From contig NW_020825298.1 of assembly GCF_003286085.1 (NCBI RefSeq), positions 682,001-746,000 of the forward strand: a stretch of 64,000 nt of DNA. Reading direction: 5' to 3'. The notes beneath the pieces are model-generated. The model did no database searches and was not told the DNA's origin. It saw only the letters and a list, made by a program, of their open reading frames with translations. This stretch comes from Drosophila persimilis. Taxonomy: Eukaryota; Arthropoda; Insecta; Diptera; Drosophilidae. Shown piece by piece: positions 49,843-62,879 of the stretch (position 1 is its first letter; every line of letters starts with the position of its first letter). The translations under genes and the position numbers were made by a program.

Positions 49843-52633
49843 CCAGACATTGTCACGCACTTGTGCAGCAAATTGTCACCCAGTTTCACCCAAAACGAAA
49901 AAAGGACCCAAAGGAGAACAAATTGTAATAGAAAGAGAAAGTCGTAAAAAAGAATCACCGAAAAAATATGGTGCGCATCGTCTTTGAAGTGCAAAAATGC
50001 AGCATAATTTGGAGCTAATGCAATTAGGCAATTATTGAACAAGTATGGGTGAGAGGGAGAGTGTATGTATGTCTTCTGTTGTGTTGTGTGTGCGAGTATG
50101 AGAGAGTGTGTCGTGTCGTGCAGTGTATCCTTTGCGTGCGCTGCTAATTACTCATGCCGCACGCATTTGCCAAAAAGGGCACTGAGGCGTATACACAATC
50201 ATTTTCATTGGACGTGCATTGAATAAGGTTTAAGGCTCGAAACGACAGAGGGAAACTGCAGGAAAGAAAGAGACAGAGAGAAAGAGAGAGAGAGAAAATG
50301 AGAGGAGACAAGTGGAAAACAAAAGAGTACATGAACTTAACTCCAATAGGCTCCCTCTATCATCTTTCCCTCTATAAACGAAACGTACACCTAACATCAA
50401 ATAGTTTTCTTAGACCTATAGATATTCCCAACTATCTAGATTTCCGTCAAGGAAATCATCTTATGGGCGTTTTCCATTCCTTTATATCTTGCTCACTCCG
50501 CTAGGGGGCGCACCACTTTTCGAGAGCTGGTGGGAAGTCAGGGGAGTTCTGGCTACAATAACGATCTGTGCCGAATTTTGCAATCGGGTAGATAATCAAT
50601 CATTATGATAATTCTGCTTTATGGAGTCGGAAACGTTTCCCTCTGGCTCTTACAGATCCCCTTCTAGTCGTATCGAATAGACCTTTATACTCTTTGAGGA
50701 TCGGGTATGACAAATATTTTTTTGCAGTGTACACCCGAATATCATTAAAGCGACTTTCGCAGCCCACTCACGCATTTGGCAAGCCAAAAAACCCAAGAAA
50801 AAGGGAAAATGCCATTTCCAATGACGTAAGCAACAAACAAGTTTAGCTCTCCTTTTTCGCTGTTATTAAAAAAAGTCCCAAGTCCAAGTTCATGTCCAGA
50901 TTCTGCTCCGAAACTCCCCTTGCTGTTGTTATTTGGGGCGGCAATAGAGCACAGGCGGCAACAAAATGTTGCAACAAAGTTTTTTCTTGCCACTCTGTGG
51001 CATGTCTCTCTCTGCCCCCTTTTGGCTCGTGGGAGGGAAAGAGAACCCGAAAAGTGATGAGCCACAGAGGCGTGACTCTTTCTTCTTTATAGGAGGATAC
51101 ATTTTTTTCTATTCTTTTTCTTTTTTGTGAGGCGGAGGGATTGCCCTGCAGATTGATGAGGGGGCTGATGCTACTGCTGCTGATTCTGCGGGGAGTCGTG
51201 CAGAGTGGAGGGGGACTATTGAAAATGTGTCAAATTGAGGTTATATTCGATTCGATAGGATTGCTTTGTAGTAATTTTTTTGGGTCTGGAAAATTTGAAA
51301 CAAGGGGACGTTTTGGTCTGGCAACGATTCATTTTCAACTTGAAGGATGTGTGGAAAGGACAATGGGAATAATAAGAAAAATAACACTCCTCCCAGGTGT
51401 TAAATTTAAGGCTTGAGGACTAGAGAAAGGTATTAGAAATCTCTTATTATTTTAACCCTATTCCCTTTCACCCTATTCCTATTTAAATATTTTGAAAGCT
51501 TACCGAGATTTGTTCCATTCCAGTTAGATCTCTAAGCTTGTGAGATTTACACTTAAAAATATTCCAATTAAAGATCCAAACTTTAGGCCAATTATGAAAT
51601 ATCAACAATCTATCAAAATAATCTCTAACCAATTTGCTGTGCGTCGGAGATAATCTCTATTATTATTATTACAGAAAATTCTCTCGTACCATATCATGAT
51701 GTTCCCACATGTTTCATACATGTCTTGGTAATAGTAACTCTACCCCAAGCAACAAATCTCTGCGTAAAGCCTCTCCTCCTAACAATAGGCACAACACAAC
51801 AGAACAGAACACATCTGTAATGGAAACCAGTTTTCCGCAAACTCCTGTTTGGATCGGATCGAGCACTGCAATTAGTTGGGTGGCGTCGGGACAGGACACG
51901 CGCCGCTGTGGCACGTCGCATTGGACACAATTCGGACAGCTTAACGGGATGCCGAGTATTCGGGATGGATGCTTTCAACCCTTCAACCCTTGTGGCGGTA
52001 CGATGCGGCGGCAGACTGCAACAAAGACTCGACTCGACTCAATGGTTAATTAACCCAACACAACTTTGTTGCAGTTGCACTCGAGGGTTGCGCAGGGGGT
52101 TGTACGGACAGAAAGAGAGGGGGAAGCAGGAGCACAGGGCAGGGGGCACTGAGAAATCCTTTGATGATGCAGCTGGGCTGCAGTGCACTGGGGATGGAGT
52201 GCAGGGGATTAGGTACAGTAGCACTGTAGCACCCCTAACCCTTATGCGTCCAGAACGGGGGAGGGGGGCGCCACTCGACCCTCGAGGGTTGCAACAGACC
52301 AGGTTCATTATCAGCACGTGCCCAAAGGAAGTTTTCCCGCTTTTTCCGGCAGAGATTTGTATTTGAAATTGCATTTTTGTTTTGGTTGCATGTGAAAGTG
52401 GCAGCCAGTACACTCGGGTGGGTGTGGCACTGGGTGTGCTTTCGGTGGTGTACTTTTTCCATCTGCCTGGATGATGAATCTGGTTTTTTGGAATTCCCTT
52501 TTTTCGGTATTTGGAAGGAGGAGGGTTGCACACTTATTGGGCCATGATATGGCAAGTTCTCCCAATCGCCTGAGGCATGCATGACGAGGTACGATTTTCA
52601 AGATTTCCTATCTAATTTTGTGGAAAAACTTAC

Positions 52634-52701
52634 TTGGGGTGGCTTTGAAACCTGAAGTTTTAGTTCCGTTTATGCCATTGTAAGGGAAGGAAAGTATTTA
52701 C
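52634..52701 (-). other. Candidate non-coding 68-nt exon on the chinmo strand with a minimal uORF
   Basis: On the minus strand a strong pyrimidine tract and acceptor (CTGTTTCCATTTCTTTTTTCCAG) end at 52702. A consensus donor (CCAA|GTAAGTTTT) starts at 52633. The 68 nt contain ATG GCA TAA, a two-codon upstream ORF. Both splice signals are better than expected by chance in this AT-rich DNA. A 5' UTR exon of chinmo is the simplest reading. Confidence 0.4.
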
Positions 52702-52839
52702 CTGGAAAAAAGAAATGGAAACAGATGATTAATTTAAATTTATGAAAGTTAAATACAAATAGATTGAATACATGTTACTAGAAAAATATAACTATTTAAG
52801 TCCCCATATGATCCTTAACTTTGTCCGAAATATGTACGT

Positions 52840-53400
52840 GGAATCAACCACAGTAAGACATTATATCTGGCGTTTGCTTCGGATATCGATGGATGTTAGT
52901 CTTCCGACCACGAAGGCGTGCACACGAACTACCTTCGTGCATGTCTGCGAATGCAAAAACAAAAAGCGCCGACAAATTAAAATTCACAGCGCGTTGCCGA
53001 AGTTGCCGAAGTCAAAGTCGCGATCGAAAGCGCAACGAACGAAAAAATTGCAACGAACGCCAACCAACCACAGGCGACTAACAACAAAATCGAATGACGA
53101 TCGCCAAGCAGCGAAAAACGACAGCAAAGCAAGGCAAGCAAGAGCACGAACGGGCAAACAAGAGAGAATGAATGCAATGTCAGTTCATCTCACTCACGCG
53201 TGTGCAGTTTTTTAGTGTGCGAATGCAAGGTGTCTCGCTCTGGCCCTCTCTCAAAGCTTTGTGCAGTCTTCTATCTCACTTTTGCACTTTCATAGTATGC
53301 AATTTACAGAGGTGTGTGCGTGATAATAAGTGCAAAAATATTGGTGCTTCGATGCATTCTGATTGGAGGCGCGAAAATGGCGTTTGACTAAAACTAATTC
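52840..53400 (-). promoter_or_regulatory. Possible first-exon/promoter area upstream of the 68-nt exon
   Basis: A block of higher complexity and CpG content with TTCGTTGC- and CTTTCGATCG-like phrases on the minus strand, typical of fly 5' UTRs. A GTGAGTGAG donor-like sequence lies near 53193. No TATA box or initiator could be fixed, so a start site is a guess. Confidence 0.2.
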
Positions 53401-53910
53401 AAAAATAAAACATTATCAAATTTAAAATTTTTTAATTAGTCAATTATTCGATTCGACACACTTCAATCTTTCTCCTTTTAAGCACCTGTTTGTAGGCGAT
53501 GTCATATCATTAGTCATCCAATCATACTATCTACATATCTCAGTCTCTTGTCTCGACTTTGTTCAGTTATTGCATAATCCACAAGGACACACAGACAGAC
53601 AGACAGACAGACAGAAAGCGAAACCGAAACAGAACATCGCTATCTGAACACGTATCTGATTTTTTGTTGTTTTATAGCAATTTTATATTTTTATACCGAC
53701 ACATAAGCGCTGCTATATGTACATATGTATGTATGTGTGTGCATGCGTGTGCTTTCGTCGCAATTTCCGTAAATTTAACCTACATTTTGATTTTTATTTT
53801 TTGGCAAAGCAACAAAAATTAGTGGAACACAAAGTGCAGACGTTCGAACGAGAATGAACGAGTGAGAGATTGATTGGGAGAGAGAGTGCCAGCACAGCTG
53901 AGTGCTGATA

Positions 53911-53950
53911 TACATATGTACATATGTATGTATGTATGTATGTATGTACA
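53911..53950. repeat. (GTAT)n / CATATGTA microsatellite
   Basis: Tandem GTAT units flanked by CATATGTA palindromes. The same short motif is scattered over the whole window (e.g. 55385, 55600, 57880, 59660). Confidence 0.8.
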
Positions 53951-54498
53951 AATACATGCATATGTTAATGTATTGCGTTGCGCATGCCAAATTTTCCCTT
54001 TTTAGGGGGCATTTCTGGTGGCAGTGTTCTTTTTTTGTTGCTGTTTCCATGCGCAGTGGAATTGAAAGGCAAGACAAACGCACGGAAAAGAAGAAGGAGA
54101 AGGTGAAGGAAAGGGTGGCGCTGTGAATACCCTATACTTCAAATGATCGATGATCAACAGGGCTCAACCGTAAGCTCGAATACCTTCTGCAAAAACACTT
54201 GTTCACTCTCTGCTTATGTTGCTGAAGCAATGTAAACTTCTCTTTCAGCCCATCACATCCCTCCATAGGGTATTGCCAGCAAAAACAAAACACTTGTGCA
54301 CCGATAGACCGAGAGAGAGCAGAGCTTCGCATCGGCTCTTCTACTGGTTCTTTCTCCCTCGTTCTCTCAATCGCGCCAAGCAGCGAAAATTCGAAGCAAA
54401 GCAAACAAGCTGAAAAATACGCCACAACAGGAACAACAACAACAACAGAACAGCCGCAAAAACAAGCAGTATCACAAATATGAATTCGGCTGCAAGCA

Positions 54499-54519
54499 GA
54501 GAGAGAGAGAGAGAGAGAA
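54499..54519. repeat. (GA)n microsatellite
   Basis: About ten GA dinucleotides followed by GAAAGAGAC and, 30 bp later, a TCTCTCTCC run on the same strand. This gives a potential GAGA-factor cluster. Confidence 0.8.
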
Positions 54520-56113
54520 AGAGACTCCTCGCTCGCTCTCTCTCCCCATCTCTGTTGCTCTTATGTACTGTGGCATATCTTGTTTGTTCTAAGCAAAAAA
54601 GCCAGCCATATACACATACACGGAAAGATCGAAACAAGGTCAAATGCAGTTATTTGTTCATTCGAAAAAAGCGCAAAAAAAGCGAACCGAACCATGGATA
54701 AAACTGTTTACTGCTATATCTCTCTTTGTCTCTCCCTCTCCTTGCTTTTGCTTTTTTCGGGGATTGCATTTGTGAGCGTGTATGGTTACTTTTTGATTTA
54801 TCTTTTCCGTTGTTGTTGCTTCTATCGCTGCTTGTGCAGCTTGCGACTGCGCCGCCAGCTTCACTTTATACACTTTCATGAGGTATGAGGACTATGTTAA
54901 ACGGTTGCAACGCTGAGATTCAGTATTAACTGTTGAGAACAAGTCTTCCACAAGCTATTATTACGTAGCTTAGAGAAAGCTGTGATCATTGGTCGAATAA
55001 TCAAATGGTCGTAAGGGTATCTACGAATTCGTCGACTGAAGCTAGCCTTCCTTTCTTGGTCGTGTTTCTTGCTTAGCGGCTTTTGCCTTTTTCAAGGATA
55101 TTCGGCGCCATTTCTGGCTGTTGCTTTGCCCTGGCTGCCTTTTGTGTGGTGCGCGTGTGAGAACAACAACTTTTGGGTTAGTCAGTCAAAGGAATTCCAG
55201 GAATTAGTCGCGCATGCATGAAAGGTGAGAATAAGACCCCGGAGAGAGATCTCAACAAATTCGAGTGTGTGCCTTGCCTTAGAGTCTGCGCGTGTGTTTG
55301 CGTCTCTTCGAGTGTTTGCCGTGAATACGAAATTGAGTGAATTGAATGAAATGTGAATCAATTAAGCAATTAATGCATATGATATACATATGTACATATG
55401 TACATATGTATTAACATATGTGTATGACATATGTATGCAAAACGATGGGAATCGCTGGGATATGAGAATGGCTTTGATCATTTGAATGATCATTGCATGA
55501 CGAGGATCGGGAGGATGTGGGAAGATCGTAGGAAGCAGTGGGGGTTTTCTTGAGAACCAGATACATGGGAGATGAGAGATCCTTTTTTCGGATATACATA
55601 TGTATGTATGTACATATGTACATATATATATATATATAAGTATGTATGTATTTATTAGGATCTTAAGTTAATATTAGATATAATAATTATAATTATTTGC
55701 AGTTATTTGATACAGGGAAAGATCTGATGGTGTGGATGTGCAAAGCAGGATGTAGTCAAGAGGACTATGTGCCACATGGCCTGTGATCAACATCGCCAAT
55801 ATCGAATGGTTGTTTCGGTCGAGAACTCGTAGAGATTATCTCCCGACATATACCGATAAATTCAGGTACATACATACACACATATTATACAACTCAACTT
55901 AAATGCAAAACTCACTTGACAAAAGCCACCACAAATTTGGGCCAGAATTCGCACTCGCAGAGCGACAATGCACAAAAAATACAACTAGAAATATACAGAG
56001 AAATATAAAATAAATGGAACCCATATATAACGTACATATGTATGTACATACAAAGGGTATGTACATTCATATGATACCTCCCGTACCTCCCCCCCAAGAG
56101 AGACCAAGACCAA

Positions 56114-56137
56114 GACCCGGACCCGGACCCGGACCCG
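56114..56137. repeat. CCCGGA hexamer repeat
   Basis: Four copies of ACCCGG in tandem, followed 90 bp later by a (CT)n run at about 56230-56250. Confidence 0.75.
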
Positions 56138-59100
56138 TTGTGGCGACTGACAAACAAATTATTTACTTTGCACGGCAAACCCAAAAGTCAGTAAAGCACC
56201 AAAAATATAAAGAACGCATTTCAGTTCCATCTCTCTCTCTCTCTCTCAGTTTCTCTCTTTCCCTGTTTGATTCTCGCTGTGTCTCTGCAAGTGGAGATCT
56301 CTGACTGGTACAGAGAGTACAAAAAGCAAAAACCAACAGAAAAAAAAACCGAAACAAGAACAGCGCATTTGCTGTTATTCGTCATTGCTGACCTTGGTTG
56401 CAATCTTTGAGTGTATTCGTTTGCCAAATTTCGGTGTTCGGTTGTTCGGTGCTTTTTTCGGAATTCTTCGTGCGCATTTCAAGTTTTGTTTTTTATACAT
56501 AAAAATAAAACTGACTGCTTTATTTTTGTGTTTTTTTTTATTTTAATTTTTTGCATTTAAAGATATGCAAAGAGATAGTGTGAATGCGGGAGTGCTGCAG
56601 TTGCTGCAGAAACGGAAGTGGTAGATATTAATCATACGCCCTGTGTCGATCTGATCGCTGTGGAAATTGTCGGACATGAAATGAGTGCAGTTTGCCCAAA
56701 ATATTTACCCAAATAATTTGCCAAAAAAGAGCAAACAATTTGGAACTAAATGAGTGAAGAAATTGTTTCGTTCCGTTCCATTTGACATTGAAAGACACGC
56801 GCTACAAAAGTTTGTGAGGACAAATGAAACAGCAAGAGTGATGGATGAAATATTACGTGACTGGGATACCCTGTACTCGGAAGTAAGGCAGGATGGCAAC
56901 AGGATCTAAGTAATGCTCGGTCGTTGCATCCTGCGGGAGAGCATGGGACCCAGTTGGGATAGCTGTACCTGGATATTTCTCCATTCTGTCGCATCCATAA
57001 TTTCCTTAGCCTCGGAAAATACAGGGTACACCAAACATCAATAAAATGCGCCAAAGACACACACTGGCACACAAAATTAAACGCACACACGCGCCGCAAA
57101 AGAAAGACGGCGAACGGGGAAGCAAACGGCAGCCGCAAAAAAATTTTGAAACAGAAAAAGAAAGAGACGCCGTAGCAGAAGCAGAAGGCAGAAAGAGAGA
57201 CAACAACAAAAGCGCACACACTGCACACAAGTGTCCCACTTCCACGAATCTCTCATTCCACGCTGCTTCCAGCACGACGCCGCGCGCCACGCAGCCAGAG
57301 CCAGCGTCTGGCGAGTAAATAATAATGCTGCTAGCTAATACATAATAATGAGGAGATAAAATACATGGAGGGGAGAAGAAGGAGGCAGACGGACGGCCAA
57401 CAAACAGTTATACAGATAACTACACAGACACAGGGGAGTGGAGTGCAGACACAGAGATAGAGAAAAAATACGTAAATAAGTAGAGTATCGGTTGTATAAG
57501 AATTTATAGGTCGAATTAGGTAATCCTTATAAGAAATATGTATACTGGACTGGTCATTATTTGTGCAATACCATCCGTCATTCTTCATCGAAACGACGAA
57601 TCAGTCCCATTCCTTAAATGTCTTTTCAGAATTTTATTAAAAGTATGTTTTAAGGAAATGTTCTTGCACCACCGAACAGCATCTAGTATTTTATTGATGT
57701 ACACATGCTTGCAATATTAATCAATAAAAGTACGTTTCATAATAGGTGAATATGTATGATATTGAAAAATGTCTTTTCTTTTTGAAATGTCGCACTCATT
57801 TATTTATGAACTTGCATCGGCATTTATTTATCCCACCAAAAAATTATACTTTTAAGTAGGTACATTCAAACACATGTATGTATGTATCTTAGATATACAT
57901 ATGTATGTATTTATATGAACCTACATTTATTTGCTCTATTATGTCATTGGATTTGCTTCTCTTTAGCTTTGGACGTGTATTTATTTATCCAAAATTCATT
58001 TGATTTCAACTCTCTCATGAGCTGACGTCGCATTTGCTGCTGAATTTTGTTCTTTATTTACGGAAGCGTTTATTGTTGTTTCTTTTTTTGATCGCGTCGG
58101 TGATATTTGACATTTTAATATTGAGTGCATTAGTTGAGTTTAATTGATACTAGCTGGATTTTAATGGACAAATTTAATCTACGGATTTGGATACTTTTTT
58201 TGGGACTCTAGAGAGCTATTGAGATGTACTTTTATGTCTTTTATAGATCGTAATTATTGCTGTATCTGTATCTGCATCTCTCCTCTTTTACTGAAATATT
58301 TGCCAATTTTCCAATTTTTAATTCGAATTTGTAATGGCTTATCGTATGTTATTATTCGTATATCTCTTCAAATATACATTTTATCTCTCCCTTAATTGAG
58401 CAACGTTTTAAAAAATTTTATTAATTATAAAAAACTATATTTTACCTAATTAAACCCCCAAATGTTGGACCCATTAAAAGCCGCTAAATGACGCGATCCT
58501 CCATTCAAGTCGAGCTCTCAAACTCTCGCTCTGTTTCTCAATGCAGCGAAATGTTGCCTCATGCATTATCCATTTGTATGTACATACATATCGGTATATC
58601 CCCAATCCCAGACAGAAGATATACATATACTATATGTGTATATGTATGTATATATTCCATATGTACTTTTTTGTGCTATTTTCGGACACTGTGTCTGTGT
58701 CATGATTAACTTTTGCACAGCATTTTTGTTTTGTTTTAGCGATTATCTCATTAAAATACATTTTGTGTGCATTCAATGTGCTCTTCCCCATTACCCCCTA
58801 AACACCACCGCTCCATCAGAATACAAGTTTTTATTAATAAAATATTTGTTGTTGCAGTCGAAACGACGCGACGCTTCAAAGTCGCATTTTGGGCAAGCAG
58901 CAGCTGACTTTGAGCCTCTGCGCTGACATTCAAAAAATAATAAAATAATATAAAAATATCAAATTAATTACACATTTTCATACTGCAAAATGTCGGCGTA
59001 TTAATTATTACTCTTTTAATTTTTTTGTTGTCTTTTTTTGGTTGGCATTTGTTTGATTTTTGGGAGCTGCAATTGTTGATTGCATTCGGCTTTTGTATCG

Positions 59101-62100
59101 CTGAGCCAGTAATTTCAGCATCTCATCATCATTAGCACTAGCGCTGGAGAGTCGTTAAGAGTTTTAAACAAAAGCGAAAGAAGCTGCAGAAACAATCACC
59201 AACAGTGCAATCGCCAGCATCATAAGTATAAAAAATAATTATAAAAAATATCTATGGCAAAGAAGCCTAAACCAGCATCTCTAACCGCAACCAACTCCCC
59301 ATAGATACACCATAAAAGGTGCTACAACTCAACAACATAACTAACATATACGTAACAAGAACACAAAACAATACATTTAACAACGACAACAATACCAACA
59401 TGAATACGCTCGCATCAACGACAACAACAGCATTATCCACAATATTACGAGTATTCCCCCAAACAACAAAACGGGCAAGTCGCCGAACGAACCAAACCAT
59501 CTACATCGATGTGTCTTCATTTTCATTTTGTTTTCAAGTTCAAGTTCAAGATAAATTTGATTTTTATTTCAGCCTTTTCTTTCGGTCGCTCTTTCTTTTA
59601 CTTGACTTTTTTACATGATTCACAGACACAGATACAGATACTTGGCAGAGATACTATATATGTACGTACATATGTATATCTTCCTCTGTGTGAGTTTGTG
59701 TTTGATATGCATACAAATATTTTCATTCATACAAAAGAAAGAGAAATGAATGAAAGACCAGAGCAGAGCAGACCAGACCAGAGAGGAGAGTTTTCTTTAA
59801 ATTTATGGAAAGTGTTACAAGCTTAAAATGTACATAAATAAGTGGAGTGGAGTACTACGAAGCGAGGGAAAAACTCTTGGGGAATGAAGGTTACCCGAAA
59901 ACCAGTTAGAGCGCCTAATATTTGGAACATATTTAACATTTGAAATTGGTATATGAAACAAAATTCAGATCGAATTGAAATCTTTAATAAAAACATTCAC
60001 CTTGAAGAAGAAGTTCTGGTGAAAATATCGTTCGAAATGTTGTATTCCATAGACCTTAGGAATCATCTGACATATGCAAACCATCATATCCAAAGCAACT
60101 TTCTTTCAAATCAAAACTCTCACAATTGAATCTCTACATCTCCATCGTGTGTCCATTAAAATTCTCGCCCACCCAAAAAATAAACATATTATTAATTTAC
60201 CTATAAAATTTCAAATGTTTATAAAAACAATTGATATACAATTTTATTATAAACAATAAGCAGAAAACAAATGATGAAGAGAGAGGCTTATAAAAGTGGA
60301 TTTTTTTGGCACTTCAACAGATGCGCTCTCGCCCACGAAAAAGCTCAAATAAAGTGCTGCCCCGAAACACACAGAAAGATAGATATGTAAATGTACAGAT
60401 ACAGATATGGTTGTGTATACGAAAAGTCACACTCAAATTGTCCCAGACAGCGTTTGTCACGACGCCGACAACCACACAAAAGGCGCAAAAAAAGAATACA
60501 AAAAAATGAAACGTCGTATGCAATTTACTGCAAAAAAAATTTGTTTTGTCGCATGACTTTTACTTTTTGTCGGTTTTTTTGTTGTTGTACATATTTTATT
60601 TATTATTGTTTGCCGCTGTTTTTTCTTTTATTTTTTTTCTGGTTGCGTGCAACAACTTGGAAATGCGACAATGCGCCCATGAGACCCGTGCGACGACTTG
60701 GATTGTGACTCGGTCGGCGTCTGGTTTGGGGTCTCCTCTTGGGGTCTGTGCCTGGGGTTGGACTTATTCCGTGGCACAAACGAAACAAAAGCGAAAGTTA
60801 TGACTTTTTGGCAGCCAAATCGAAAGTGTTTTGGTGTAGGTGTATCTCCGCCTTTTTCCACCTTTCATTGACTCGTTTTCATCGCTATTTCTGTGTGTGG
60901 AGGTCTCAAGTGTAACGGCTTCAGATACGTATCTGCGAATTGCAGTTGCCATAATAGACCCACAGCAAACTTGAATAAATATAAAGAAAATATATGACCA
61001 GCTATTTTGATGTTCACTATATGAAGACTCTTCTGAATTGAAGAAACCTTTGGCCGGCGCCTAAAAGTAGGCTAAGAATATGGAAAGGAATCCTGAATAT
61101 ATCGCAGGACTGAATTTTGTACTTTTCTATTATTTGTGCGGCGATTCCTATTTCGAACTCTGTGCGAATATATTTTTTGTTTTTATTTTATTCTCCTATG
61201 TATCCATGAATGCATTCAATAGATTTATTCCCATTCCCATTTCATCTGCAATATCGGACCATTTCCAATTACTATTCTTCATGCAGAAATGTATTTTCCC
61301 ATTCAGCTCTCAATTTATTGCTTTTCTGCAACGATTTTGCTCTCCCCCCCCAACACTGCACTTTCCACAGAAAATCACAAAAATTAACTAGAGAAAACTG
61401 CCGCAGGACCCAACAGAAATCCTAATGAAAAATTGCTCAAAAAAAAAAACAGAAAGAGAGAGAGAGAGAAAATGGGAAAAGGGGAAATTGTGTGAAGCCC
61501 AAAGAAATTTCATTTGGGTTCAAGTTTTTCTCAAACCACAAAAATGGCCACACAAAAAAAGGGGGAAAAGGAGAAAAGGAAGACCAACCATTGACAAGGA
61601 TGATGTCCCAGCAATAAATTGCTCAAAATGCAACAGGGATGAGGGAGAAAAGGGGGAAAATGCAAGCAAATTATAGCCGGAAGGCTAGACGTGCGCTTCC
61701 CAATGTGTCAGCCGAACCGAAGGCTAAGACAGAAGGCCAGAATGCTGAGCTGATGGAAGGGAAGGGAAACTTGTGGTCGTAGTAAAACAGAGAAAATACT
61801 ATAAAATACTGCAAAACGGACAGAGAAAGAGGCAGAGAGAGAGAGCGAGAGAGATAGATAGATGCACAAAAAGAGACAGAGGGGACCGAGGGAAAGACTG
61901 AAATGAATTTTCACTCATTTCCTTATCGTCTGTGATTTCCTTGCCAGACTTTAGCCAGACCCCAGACGAGCAAATGAATATTTTCTCTATGCAACACCCA
62001 ACCACCCAACACCCAGTCCTCTCCCCCACTACGCGCCACTGTCTGTCGCATTGTCTGCAGGCGGCGCACAAAAAATGCATTCTGTTGCCTGGAAAAAAGT

Positions 62101-62383
62101 TTTTCCTCCTTTTATTTTTTTGGGCCATGTGGAAAGAAGGAATACCTAAAAAGGGAAAGAAAAAAGAAAATCAATGAAACTGTGGTAGTGGCAGCAACAA
62201 CATTGCATGAGGGTTGTAGCCCCTGCACACAACGTCATCATCAGCATCCCCATAGCATACCATCATCATGATGATGATGAGGCAGGAACAGCATCAGGAG
62301 CATCGGAGTCAGAGGCACAACGTTCCCTGTCATCATTATGAAACACAACAACCCTCGACTGCAGCATTTCTGGCCCAAGGGGT

Positions 62384-62399
62384 GGGGGGGGGGGGGGGG
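62384..62399 (+). repeat. Poly-G tract
   Basis: Sixteen or so consecutive G bases, preceded by GGGGT, in an otherwise AT-rich region. The exact length may be uncertain in the assembly. Confidence 0.75.
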
Positions 62400-62635
62400 A
62401 TGGTGGCACGGGCACGGGGCCAGTGCCTGGAGGGGGATGCAACCCCCAAACAAAGTGCAGAGCATACATACACCCTCTCTACCCACTTTTTCTGCTCTCT
62501 CTCTCTTTCCTTCTCTCTGGAAAGCTCAAAAAAGGAGCAATAGAAACTTTCACTTTTTTGCATGCGGCACACAGAAAAAGGCAGGGGCTCTGGCAGAGGG
62601 GGCTGAACACAGTGTAGTCAAAGGGGGTCTTGAAT

Positions 62636-62716
62636 GTTCAGGGGGTTTGGGCTCCGGTTTGGGTTTGGGTTTTGGGTGTGGGTTGGGTTGGGTCTGGGTC
62701 TGGGGTGGAATGGGGT
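62636..62716 (+). repeat. GGGTTT/GGGTCT-type G-rich repeat
   Basis: A series of GGGTTT, GGGTTG and GGGTCT units resembling a degenerate telomere-like hexamer array. G runs of three or more recur often enough to allow a G-quadruplex. Confidence 0.6.
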
Positions 62717-62809
62717 AGGCGTCATGCGGCATTTCATTTATAGTCGGTTAGTGCAATGCGCCAAAAACCAGACAACACATATGTATACGCCATAAAAGAG
62801 AGACAGAGC

Positions 62810-62812
<3 letters not shown>

Positions 62813-62844
<32 letters not shown>
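62813..62844. repeat. (GA)n microsatellite, longest in window
   Basis: About 16 GA dinucleotides continued by GAGG-type variants to about 62878. Confidence 0.85.
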
Positions 62845-62855
<11 letters not shown>

Positions 62856-62879
62856 AAGAGAGCGAGAGAGAGAGAGATG

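Larger units (their letters stand above)
41444..52633. other. Non-coding stretch, second part
   Basis: This holds simple repeats (TC, CA, GGGAAT near 46116, and a 9-mer at 47330) and many short overlapping frames with skewed amino-acid composition, but no recognisable protein or RNA gene. It is interpreted as intronic or regulatory sequence. Confidence 0.5.
53400..62370. other. Non-coding stretch, third part
   Basis: AT-rich with many GA/CT and GTAT microsatellites. I see no coding exon, tRNA or mobile-element ORF. It is probably the distal chinmo 5' region or the intergenic interval beyond it. Confidence 0.5.

Noticed and set aside
51694..52601. Cluster of overlapping 90-165 codon ORFs on both strands
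   Set aside because: All frames are about equally open, as expected from locally GC-rich non-coding DNA. None has a conserved motif.
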